Shown: in pieces, positions 1-5,238 of the stretch | Numbering within the stretch: the stretch's first letter is position 1 | Layout of the letters: each line of letters opens with the position of its first letter | Source: an uncultured Clostridia bacterium | GTDB taxonomy: Bacteria; Bacillota; Clostridia; TANB77; CAG-508 | Reading direction: 5' to 3' | Assembly: GCA_947629965.1 (NCBI GenBank) | Contig: CANRFS010000083.1 | Location: 1 to 6,247 of the forward strand | DNA length: 6,247 bases | Notes under the pieces: generated by a model | The model's database searches: none | The model's input: only the letters and a program-made list of their open reading frames with translations | What the model was told of the DNA's origin: nothing | Program-made: the position numbers and the translations under genes

Positions 1-518
1 TCCCATTCTAAATCAAATGTTTTATTTCCAAAATCCTTTTCTAATTGTTTAACTTTATTGTGTAAATTCTCATTATCTGCGAGTATTGAATTTTTTTCTT
101 TTTCGTATTTTTCAGCTTTATTTACTAAATTTACTTGCTTTAATAGTTCTTTGTGTAAAATAACATTTTCTTGATATAATTCATTAATTAGAATATCTTT
201 AGGTTTTATAATCTCATTTTCTACCTTTTCTCTATTTAATTTTATTATTTTAATATCGTTAATATCAGGTATATCTGGCAATTCAAGTTTAATACTATCT
301 AATACTTTTTTCGTGTTTTCAAAATTAGTAATTTTCTTCAAATCTTCTATTTTTTCGTGTTTTGTACCTGTTTCTTCTATTTTCAAACCTCTTTCTAAAT
401 TAAATCCCTTTGAAGTAATATCATCATAAAAAGCATTTTGTAATTTTCTATAACTATCTCTACCTTTCCAAAAATCTCTACTACATACCTTATCAATTTC
501 ATTTTCATCTTTATCTTT
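1..518 (-). pseudogene. MOBV (Mob/Pre) relaxase fragment, N-terminus missing, C-terminus beyond the window
   Basis: The minus strand is open from 518 to the window edge (172 codons plus 2 nt), with an in-frame TAA at 519-521 and no ATG inside. The translation carries the post-catalytic signature of Mob_Pre plasmid relaxases: an SRDFWKG stretch, then LQNAFYDDI, then SKGFNLERG, and TGTKHEKI about ten residues later. A Glu/Lys/Asn-rich coiled-coil tail follows (for example ENVILHKELLKQ and NENLHNKVKQLEKDF). Family members nick oriT and start conjugal mobilization of small plasmids and integrative mobilizable elements. Their catalytic Tyr/His part lies in the N-terminal ~170 residues, which are absent: only about 70 bp separate this frame from murA. 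This copy therefore cannot be an active relaxase as it stands. Assignment rests on recognised motifs, not a database search; the family call is fairly secure and the exact subfamily is not. Confidence 0.72.
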
Positions 519-600
519 TTAAAGCCTTATAAATTTACTAATTAAATTCTTGTATCCACTCATTTATCTTAAACTTGTCCGATGTATCCACCAAATATCG
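519..600. other. junction/scar between relaxase fragment and murA fragment
   Basis: No gene could be assigned to this stretch. It contains a 9-bp direct repeat, TGTATCCAC, at 551-559 and 583-591 (32-bp period). Read on the minus strand, one frame gives VDTSDKFKINEWIQEFN followed by a stop at about 539, which could be the tail of an unrecognised protein. Another gives a 14-residue ORF from the ATG at 561-563 to the TAA at 519-521, in frame with the relaxase remnant. The MurA-like coding match ends at about 597-600, so the recombination point between chromosome and mobile DNA lies here or just inside murA. Either reading could be chance. Confidence 0.45.
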
Positions 601-947
601 CAATCCCCTGGATACGTAAATATTGCATTTTTAAACCTAGATAGTATAGCTCCTGCAAGGACTACAGAAGATCTCATTTGTCTCATTAGCTCTTCTGGAA
701 TTTCATGATTATTCATTTTGCTAGAATCTATTACTATTTTACCATTTTTCTTATTTACTTTGCAACCTAAAATTCTTAATATTTTTAAAGTTATTTGTGT
801 ATCATGTATATTTGGTACATTATATAGCTTGCTAATGCCTCCATTTAGGATACTTGCAGCAATTATTGGTAATGAAGCATTTTTTGACCCCGATATATTC
901 ACTACTCCTTCTAATTTATTTCCCCCTTCTATTATGTAACTAGACAT
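564..947 (-). pseudogene. murA: truncated UDP-GlcNAc 1-carboxyvinyltransferase (MurA), N-terminal ~118 residues only
   Basis: MurA transfers enolpyruvate from PEP to UDP-GlcNAc, the first committed step of peptidoglycan synthesis in the cytoplasm. The start is typical: IIEGGNKLEGVVNISGSKNASLP holds the conserved Lys22-Asn23 pair, and RQMRSSVVLAGAILSRF (residues ~89-105) is the usual helix before the active-site loop. The loop reads PGDC at 113-116 instead of the near-universal PGGC. After Asp117-Ile118 the family match ends, and nine unrelated residues (WWIHRTSLR) lead to a stop. The full protein is ~420 residues, so over two thirds is missing, including most of both lobes; the product cannot be active. 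The ATG at 947 is preceded by AGAAAGGAT eight bases upstream. The rest of murA may lie beyond an insertion to the left, or be lost. Firmicutes often have two murA genes, so a second copy may supply the function. Confidence 0.88.
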
Positions 948-987
948 TTTTATTCATCCTTTCTAAAACTTATTAACTTTTTGCTAT

Positions 988-1017
988 ATTTTATGTATGG
1001 TTTACAGAAATTGTGAA
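988..1017 (-). promoter_or_regulatory. sigma-A type promoter of murA
   Basis: On the minus strand, TTCACA (1017-1012) and TAAAAT (993-988) are separated by 18 bp, each matching the housekeeping consensus at 5 of 6 positions. Transcription would start near 981, about 34 bases before the murA start codon. The -35 box overlaps the TTGTGA that could serve cdd on the other strand, so the two divergent genes may share this control region. Confidence 0.5.
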
Positions 1018-1042
1018 TTTTTAAAAATTATTGAAATATAAT
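1011..1042 (+). promoter_or_regulatory. candidate promoter of cdd
   Basis: A perfect -10 box TATAAT sits at 1037-1042, 40 bases before the cdd start codon. The best -35 match is TTGTGA at 1011-1016, but its 20-bp spacer is longer than the usual 17, so only the -10 is well supported. Confidence 0.4.
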
Positions 1043-1082
1043 TTTATTAATGTTAAAATCAATAATTGAAAGAGGTGTTTAT

Positions 1083-1475
1083 ATGGATTTATCTAAAGAA
1101 ATTGAAATTGCTAAAAATGTTAGGAAAAATGCTCATGCTCCTTATAGTAAATATTATGTAGGCTGTGCATTAAAAGCAGGTTCAGGTAAAATATACTCAG
1201 GTTGTAATATCGAAAATGACGGTATTCAGTCAATTTGTGCCGAAAGAGTTGCTTTTACAAAGGCTATCTCTGAAGGTGAAAAAAGCTTTGATTATATAGT
1301 AGTATGTGGCAGTAATGATTTAACTAAGCTAGATAACTGTCTTCCTTGTGGATATTGTAGACAGTTTATGAATGAATTTGTTGATAAAAATTTTAGGGTC
1401 TATGCGCTTGCAGATCATGATGTTATAACAGAATATTCTATGGAAGATTTGCTTCCAAATAGTTTTAAATCATAA
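1083..1475 (+). CDS. cdd: cytidine deaminase
   Basis: Zinc enzyme of pyrimidine salvage that hydrolytically deaminates cytidine and deoxycytidine to uridine and deoxyuridine in the cytoplasm. The 130-residue product matches the short tetrameric class (about 130-140 residues). HAPYSKYYVGCAL (18-30) and GCNIEN (40-45) form the substrate-binding signature. CAE at 52-54 supplies the first zinc cysteine and the catalytic glutamate, and PCGYC at 88-92 supplies the other two zinc cysteines (89 and 92), so all catalytic residues are present. I chose the ATG at 1083 because AGAGGTG ends 5 bases before it. The upstream in-frame ATG at 1050 adds 11 residues not typical of the family and would place this ribosome site inside the gene. 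It is divergent from the murA remnant and followed by purA, which has its own promoter; both are nucleotide-metabolism genes, though not obviously one operon. Confidence 0.95.
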   Translation: MDLSKEIEIAKNVRKNAHAPYSKYYVGCALKAGSGKIYSGCNIENDGIQSICAERVAFTKAISEGEKSFDYIVVCGSNDLTKLDNCLPCGYCRQFMNEFVDKNFRVYALADHDVITEYSMEDLLPNSFKS

Positions 1476-1504
1476 TGACAAAAAATTATCCGTTTTTTTG
1501 CCTA

Positions 1505-1533
1505 TTGACTTTTTTTTAATTTTGTATAATAAT
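1505..1533 (+). promoter_or_regulatory. promoter of purA
   Basis: TTGACT at 1505-1510 is followed by overlapping -10 candidates. TATAAT at 1525-1530 has a short 14-bp spacer, while AATAAT at 1528-1533 has the ideal 17 bp. Transcription would begin at about 1537-1541, inside the left arm of the palindrome at 1534-1567. Confidence 0.6.
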
Positions 1534-1567
1534 AAATATGTTCTTCTTAGTTAGGGAGAACATATTT
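1534..1567 (+). promoter_or_regulatory. long inverted repeat at the purA transcription start (operator or leader hairpin)
   Basis: AAATATGTTCT (1534-1544) and AGAACATATTT (1557-1567) are perfect 11-bp inverted arms. The bases between continue the pairing as U-G, C-G, U-G and U-A, giving a stem of about 15 bp closed by an AGTT loop (1549-1552). It lies just downstream of the promoter and ends 8 bases before the purA ribosome site. It could be a protein-binding operator over the start point, or an RNA hairpin near the 5' end that stabilises the message or affects translation. There is no T-tract behind it, so it is not a terminator. Confidence 0.6.
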
Positions 1568-1587
1568 TGTTTTTAGGATGTGATAAT

Positions 1588-2856
1588 ATGTCAAAAGTAG
1601 ATGTAGTTTTAGGTACTTTTTATGGAGACGAGGGAAAAGGTAAAATAATTGATTACCTTGCGACAAAATCAGATATTGCTGTTAGATGTACCGGAGGAAA
1701 TAATGCCGGTCATACAATTAAGGTTGATGGCAAAACTTATGCTTTTCATTTAATTCCATCAGGAATTTTAAATAAGGGTACAATTGCTATAATAGGAAAT
1801 GGATTAGTTGTTGATCCTAAAGTTTTAATTGAGGAAATTGAAAATCTTAAGTCTAATGGAGTTTCTGTAGATAATTTATACATAAGTGATAAGGCTCATA
1901 TAATTCTTCCATATCATATTGAAATGGATAAGCTTTTGGAAGAAAACAGGGGTTCAAACAAAATAGGAACTACAACAAGAGGTATTGGTCCTGCATATTG
2001 TGACAAGTTTGAAAGATGTGGTATTCGTGCAGAGGACTTAATTTCTGATAAATTTGAAGAACTTTTGACTATTAATATAAATAACAAAAATAAACTTTTT
2101 GAAGCTTATGGTCATGAAAAAATTGATTTAAATAAGACACTTAATGAATATAAAGAATATGCAAAAATTTTAAAACCATATATTACAGATACTATTACTT
2201 TAATTCATAATGCTTTAGATAGTGGAAAGAAGGTTCTTTGTGAGGGTGCACAAGCAACGCTTCTTGATATTGATTTTGGAAGTTATCCTTATGTTACTTC
2301 TTCTAATCCTTCTATTGGTGGTATTTGTACAGGTAGTGGAATTGGAGCAAAAGATATTGGTGAAGTTTATGGAGTTCTTAAAGCTTATTCTTCTAGAGTT
2401 GGAGCTGGTCCTTATGTAACCGAACAGGATAATGAAACTGGTGATTTAATACGAGAATTAGGTCACGAATATGGAACTACTACAAAAAGGCCTAGAAGAT
2501 GTGGCTGGCTTGACTTAGTTGCTTTAAAATATGTTGCTCGTTTAAATGGTTTAACAGGACTTGCAATTAATCATGTTGATACAATTGGAAAACTTGATAA
2601 AATTAAATTATGTGTTGCTTATAATAACAACGGAAAAGAGACTACAGATTTTTCAACAAATAGTGAATTTTTAAATAATTCAACTGCTATTTATGAGGAA
2701 TTTGATGGAAACTTTGGTGATATTAGCAATTGTAAAACATTTGATGAACTACCAGAAAATGCAAAAATTTATTTAAACAGAATTGAGGAATATACTGGTG
2801 TCCCTGTTAAATTTATAGGTACTGGTGCTGGAAGAGAAAATATGATAATTAGATAG
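1588..2856 (+). CDS. purA: adenylosuccinate synthase
   Basis: Cytoplasmic enzyme that joins IMP and aspartate using GTP to form adenylosuccinate, the first step from IMP to AMP. The 422-residue length fits the family (about 425-430). The GTP loop GDEGKGK is at 13-19 with catalytic Asp14, and GGNNAGHT at 36-43 carries catalytic His42. GTTTRGIGPAY (127-137), EGAQATLLDID (219-229) with PYVTSSN (234-240), and TTKRPRRCGWLD (298-309) are the IMP and GTP contact regions. Several signature positions differ from the common form: GTFYGDEG for GTQWGDEG, EGAQA for EGAQG, and TTKRPRR for TTGRPRR. The ATG at 1588 is chosen over the in-frame TTG at 1567, because AGGA at 1575-1578 sits 9 bases before it and the family begins at this point. 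The gene is monocistronic, with its own promoter and a strong terminator. Confidence 0.97.
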   Translation: MSKVDVVLGTFYGDEGKGKIIDYLATKSDIAVRCTGGNNAGHTIKVDGKTYAFHLIPSGILNKGTIAIIGNGLVVDPKVLIEEIENLKSNGVSVDNLYISDKAHIILPYHIEMDKLLEENRGSNKIGTTTRGIGPAYCDKFERCGIRAEDLISDKFEELLTININNKNKLFEAYGHEKIDLNKTLNEYKEYAKILKPYITDTITLIHNALDSGKKVLCEGAQATLLDIDFGSYPYVTSSNPSIGGICTGSGIGAKDIGEVYGVLKAYSSRVGAGPYVTEQDNETGDLIRELGHEYGTTTKRPRRCGWLDLVALKYVARLNGLTGLAINHVDTIGKLDKIKLCVAYNNNGKETTDFSTNSEFLNNSTAIYEEFDGNFGDISNCKTFDELPENAKIYLNRIEEYTGVPVKFIGTGAGRENMIIR

Positions 2857-2880
2857 TGAAAACTGAATACTCATTTTACA

Positions 2881-2925
2881 AAAAATAACCATGATTGATT
2901 TTTATATCAATTCATGGCTATTTTT
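2881..2925. terminator. bidirectional terminator between purA and the convergent surface-protein gene
   Basis: CCATGA-TTGAT (2889-2899) pairs with ATCAA-T-TCATGG (2906-2917) with one bulged base. Flanking A5 (2881-2885) and T5 (2921-2925) tracts extend the stem and supply a U-run on both strands. It starts 25 bases after purA and ends 20 bases from the stop codon of the opposing gene, so it serves both. Confidence 0.88.
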
Positions 2926-2944
2926 CTTTATTATAACTACTTTA

Positions 2945-4231
2945 TTAACTTAAAGTATGAGGATTGTTATAGCTATTGTCACCAGAGCACATTGTTACTT
3001 TAACACCACTACCTAGAGCGACCACAGGTCTTAAGGTCCCGTAGCTGTCGGAAGATTCTTTCCCAGTCGTCGAGAACAAGGTTTTAAAACGGATCGAACC
3101 CAATAACATGTAATACAGACCCCAAAACAATTTACCGTTCTCATTGTCAATACCCACACCCACTGTTCTCGACGCAACCCAAGTAGTATCTAAATCGATC
3201 CAACTGTTTAAAGTATCAAAATAACCACCACAAGAAAAATCACCTGCCTCTAACCACACATCGTAAAAAGTAGACTTGCCCGTAACTTTAGATGACGCTT
3301 CTCCATACTCAACATCAGCAATCAATTGACTCTCCTCTTTATAATAAGGATCACTTACTCCTATTCCACTTGTTTTTACTGTGTCACTGTCTACCCCTGA
3401 TCCAACTTCTTCTTTATATATTACTGGATATTTTAAATTAGTTTCATCTGTTTCTATCGTTCCATATTGTGCTACCAGACTGGTACTCCATCCATTTCTT
3501 TTATTTAATCCTTTGGCACTAAATCCTTCCTCTATATCTTCTATTGCTAAACTCCTTGCCGTTGCTCCTAATTCCTTATTACTGTATAACTTAGCGCAAA
3601 TATCATTTAGTATATATACACCATTATTATAACCTCTTGCACCTTCAAAATAAACTGTTTCATGCGACATCCCGCTACTGCTGCTTATTAGTGTTAAACA
3701 ACCATTTTTATCTATTCCCATTATTCTCCATTCTAAATCTTCTGTTGTTAAATTTGATTTATTTTCTGTACTACCAGTATATTTTTTATCTAACTTAGTA
3801 CTTTCATATGTTCCTGAGTCTGGTGTATAATCTACATAATCTCCTATTTTTAATCCCGTCGGTTCTCCCTTGTATTTTATATTTCCCTCGTCATCTTGTT
3901 CCCATTCTGCTGTTCCACCAATTCCGCCACCTTGCTCGTCTGAATTTCCATCGCTTTGATTATCAGATGGTGTTCCTTCTAAATACTTATCCAGTGAATC
4001 GTACCATTTGTCTCCTATTTTTATTCTTCCTGTAAGCAAATCTCTTTCTTGTATTTGGGCTCCTTGTGTTTCTGTTTTTGCCTCCTGAGCTTTACTTATC
4101 AACCCTCCATTTAATGCTACGCTTACTGTTACTGCTACTAGTATTAGCATTACTATTATTGTAATTATTAAAGCTATTAGAGTTATGCCTTTGGAACCTA
4201 TCTTTTTACGCATTTTTGTTTCTTCTTTCAT
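2945..4231 (-). CDS. pilin-like surface protein with candidate variable C-terminal domain
   Basis: 428 residues. SKGITLIALIITI (13-25) is a type III (prepilin) signal: basic start, predicted cleavage after Gly15, then a hydrophobic helix at 16-40. The usual Glu at +5 of mature pilins is Ala20, as in many related clostridial proteins. A charged stretch follows, then a flexible Gly/Ser/Asp-rich linker (~87-107). A globular part begins near residue 125 with GLKIGDYVDYTP and LEWRIMGID (~167-174). The C-terminal module runs from WVASR (351-355) to LRPVVAL (400-406), resembling the C-type-lectin/FGE-like ends of clostridial surface proteins and DGR targets. The last ~100 codons have unlike composition (see findings). 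The product is probably anchored in the membrane or built into a pseudopilus and displayed outside. GAAAGAGAGG ends 9 bases before the ATG at 4231. The gene stands alone, with its own promoter and a shared terminator. The exact family name and ligand are unknown. Confidence 0.82.
   Translation of the reverse strand: MKEETKMRKKIGSKGITLIALIITIIVMLILVAVTVSVALNGGLISKAQEAKTETQGAQIQERDLLTGRIKIGDKWYDSLDKYLEGTPSDNQSDGNSDEQGGGIGGTAEWEQDDEGNIKYKGEPTGLKIGDYVDYTPDSGTYESTKLDKKYTGSTENKSNLTTEDLEWRIMGIDKNGCLTLISSSSGMSHETVYFEGARGYNNGVYILNDICAKLYSNKELGATARSLAIEDIEEGFSAKGLNKRNGWSTSLVAQYGTIETDETNLKYPVIYKEEVGSGVDSDTVKTSGIGVSDPYYKEESQLIADVEYGEASSKVTGKSTFYDVWLEAGDFSCGGYFDTLNSWIDLDTTWVASRTVGVGIDNENGKLFWGLYYMLLGSIRFKTLFSTTGKESSDSYGTLRPVVALGSGVKVTMCSGDNSYNNPHTLS
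3014..3181 (-). other. putative hypervariable segment of the pilin-like gene (DGR-type variable region candidate)
   Basis: This part codes for WVASR through RPVVAL. Lines 3001-3180 are about 47% G+C by my count, against roughly 35-38% in the gene just upstream (3301-3420) and about 30% for the region. Codons ending in C (TAC, ATC, GAC, ACC, TCC, AGC) and otherwise rare TCG, ACG, GCG, CGT and CTG cluster here. An 11-bp perfect inverted repeat, CGTCGAGAACA at 3068-3078 and TGTTCTCGACG at 3164-3174, brackets most of it. These traits fit a template-derived variable region, but no reverse transcriptase or template repeat is in this window. Confidence 0.4.
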
Positions 4232-4295
4232 ATGTGTTTTCCTCTCTTTCGTTTGTTTTTTCTTTTTTTGGACGGACTCAATTTAGTCTTTTTTT

Positions 4296-4324
4296 ATTAT
4301 AAATTTTAATATTCTCGTTGGCAA
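4296..4324 (-). promoter_or_regulatory. near-consensus sigma-A promoter of the pilin-like gene
   Basis: On the minus strand TTGCCA (4324-4319) and a perfect TATAAT (4301-4296) are separated by exactly 17 bp. Transcription would start near 4289, giving a leader of about 57 bases. It is the best housekeeping promoter in the window, so the gene should be strongly expressed when not repressed. Confidence 0.75.
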
Positions 4325-4337
4325 TGATTATTGCCAA
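4318..4337. promoter_or_regulatory. palindromic operator over the -35 box of the pilin-like gene
   Basis: The minus strand reads TTGGCAAT-AATC-ATTGCCAA, a perfect dyad with 8-bp arms and a 4-bp centre. One arm contains the -35 hexamer, so a dimeric regulator bound here would be expected to block RNA polymerase. The regulator is not identifiable from this window, and the location upstream of the start point argues against an RNA hairpin role. Confidence 0.6.
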
Positions 4338-4408
4338 TTTATCTATATACAAATTTACATATTATTTTATTTTTTGTAATATGCCTGTAATATTTCATAC
4401 TATTTTTA

Positions 4409-4437
4409 TTCACATATTTTTTTTATTTGAATATCAT
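4409..4437 (+). promoter_or_regulatory. candidate promoter of the three-gene operon
   Basis: TTCACA (4409-4414) and TATCAT (4432-4437) are 17 bp apart, each 5 of 6 to consensus, with a predicted start near 4444 and a ~38-base leader. The area is very AT-rich, so other matches exist: TTTACA/TAATAT at 4354-4382, and TGAATA (4428-4433) with CATATAT (4450-4456), which loosely resembles forespore sigma-F/G sites. The rest of the 4338-4481 gap shows nothing else. Confidence 0.4.
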
Positions 4438-4481
4438 ATATTATTAATACATATATTTAATAGTAGTGAATGGGGGTTTTT

Positions 4482-4634
4482 ATGAATTCTAGTAATTTTG
4501 ATATGGCAAAGATGATGGAAATGCTTTCTAAAATGGATAAAAAAGAACTTGAAGCTGGTATTGCAAAAGCTAATCAGATTTTACAAACAAAGAGTAAAGA
4601 AGAAATCTTGAAAGAGATAAATAAAAATAGATAA
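4482..4634 (+). CDS. small helical protein, first gene of a three-gene operon
   Basis: 50 residues, not recognised. GGGGG (4472-4476) lies 5-6 bases before the ATG. The sequence is Met- and Lys-rich and probably helical throughout, with a motif-like run FDMAKMMEMLSKMDKKELE (6-24) and an amphipathic end KSKEEILKEINKN (37-49). There is no signal peptide or membrane segment, so it is likely cytoplasmic. The stop codon at 4632-4634 overlaps the ribosome site of the next gene, which indicates co-transcription and probably translational coupling. No function can be assigned. Coding status is supported by the strong ribosome site, the coupling, and a composition matching its neighbours. Confidence 0.75.
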   Translation: MNSSNFDMAKMMEMLSKMDKKELEAGIAKANQILQTKSKEEILKEINKNR

Positions 4635-4648
4635 GGAGAATGGTAATT

Positions 4649-5059
4649 TTGGATAATGAGAATATGTCAGATGTGTTTGATAAATTAAATAATATTGCTG
4701 GTCAAAATAATATATCTCCAGATATGATAAATAATTTGTTTAATATGCTGAATAAGTCTAATAATAATTCGTCTGACAATTCTCATAGTCAAAATTTTAA
4801 TAGTAATTCTGATAATTATAAAAATAATAATGATAATTCTGATAATAATTCTGGAATAGATTTTGAAACTATAATGAGGATGAAAACTATTATTGATAAG
4901 ATGAATACAAAAGATGATCCACGTGCTAATTTGTTGCAGTCTTTAAAACCGTATTTAAAGGACAGCAGGAAATCAAAAGTTGACCAATACATACAACTTA
5001 TGAACATGAGTAAAGTTATGGATGTTTTCCCTTTTATGGGTGGTGACCATAAGAAATGA
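4649..5059 (+). CDS. uncharacterised protein with Asn-rich linker and conserved-looking C-terminal helix domain
   Basis: 136 residues from a TTG start. AAGGAG (4633-4638) is 10 bases before the TTG at 4649 but overlaps the in-frame ATG at 4640, and the ATG at 4664 is too far away. There are three parts: an N-terminal helical segment (MSDVFDKLNNIAG...NNLFNMLNK, ~6-41); an Asn/Ser/Asp linker of about 33 residues; and a C-terminal domain with FETIMRMKTIIDKMN, DDPRANLLQSLKPYLKDSRK and KVDQYIQLMNMSKVMDVFPF. The pattern LL-x2-LKPYL-x2-SRK-x-KVDxxI recurs, as I remember it, in small uncharacterised clostridial proteins; that is memory, not a search. No signal or membrane segment is visible, so it is probably cytoplasmic and perhaps membrane-associated through its partner. 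Its stop overlaps the next start (ATGA). Confidence 0.8.
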   Translation: MDNENMSDVFDKLNNIAGQNNISPDMINNLFNMLNKSNNNSSDNSHSQNFNSNSDNYKNNNDNSDNNSGIDFETIMRMKTIIDKMNTKDDPRANLLQSLKPYLKDSRKSKVDQYIQLMNMSKVMDVFPFMGGDHKK

Positions 5060-5238
5060 TAGATAATTTTTACAATGCGATTCCTTTTGGAAATAATAAT
5101 AATAATTGTTTTGAATTCTTTGGTATCACCCTGAATTTTGATGATATTCTTATTATTTGCTTGCTACTTTTTTTATACAATGAAGGAGTTAAAGATCAAC
5201 TTTTGTTTATGTCGTTGATTTTATTGCTACTTTCATAG
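5056..5238 (+). CDS. small membrane hairpin protein, third gene of the operon
   Basis: 60 residues starting at an ATG that overlaps the previous stop codon (ATGA at 5056-5059), a classic coupling arrangement. It begins with a short polar stretch containing a GNNNNNC run (12-18), then FFGITLNFDDILIICLLLFLY (21-41), a charged turn NEGVKD (42-47), and a second hydrophobic segment QLLFMSLILLLLS (48-60). This suggests two short membrane helices joined by a tight acidic/basic turn, with both ends on one side. The Asp-Asp before the first helix and the Glu in the turn may be functional. The product is unrecognised, and ends only 11 bases from the convergent minC stop codon. Confidence 0.75.
   Translation: MIDNFYNAIPFGNNNNNCFEFFGITLNFDDILIICLLLFLYNEGVKDQLLFMSLILLLLS

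Noticed and set aside
519..563. 14-residue ORF (MSGYKNLISKFIRL) in frame with the relaxase fragment
   Set aside because: No ribosome site and no resemblance to a relaxase N-terminus; mentioned only as part of the junction.
1050..1082. Upstream ATG for cdd
   Set aside because: No ribosome site before 1050, extra residues foreign to the family, and a strong AGAGGTG site 5 bases before the ATG at 1083.
1479..1500. A6/T7 stem after cdd as a terminator
   Set aside because: The stem is nearly all A-T with a single C-G pair and an 8-base loop, too weak to call.
1534..1567. LexA (SOS) box in the purA palindrome
   Set aside because: GTTC...GAAC arms are in the opposite order to GAAC-N4-GTTC and too far apart.
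1567..1587. TTG start for purA
   Set aside because: It lies in the right arm of the palindrome with no proper site; the ATG at 1588 has AGGA at good spacing and matches the family start.
2222..2419. Overlapping plus-strand ORF inside purA, and ORFs opposite murA, the pilin-like gene, the middle operon gene and minC
   Set aside because: All are out-of-frame or antisense shadows of well-supported genes, with skewed hydrophobic composition.
4264..4290. GACT/AGTC hairpin with T-run upstream of the pilin-like gene
   Set aside because: Only 4 bp of pairing; on the gene's own strand it lies in the leader without a following U-run.
4318..4337. Sigma-54 promoter (TTGGCA...TTGC)
   Set aside because: The GG and GC elements are one base too far apart for the strict -24/-12 spacing; a good sigma-A promoter overlaps.
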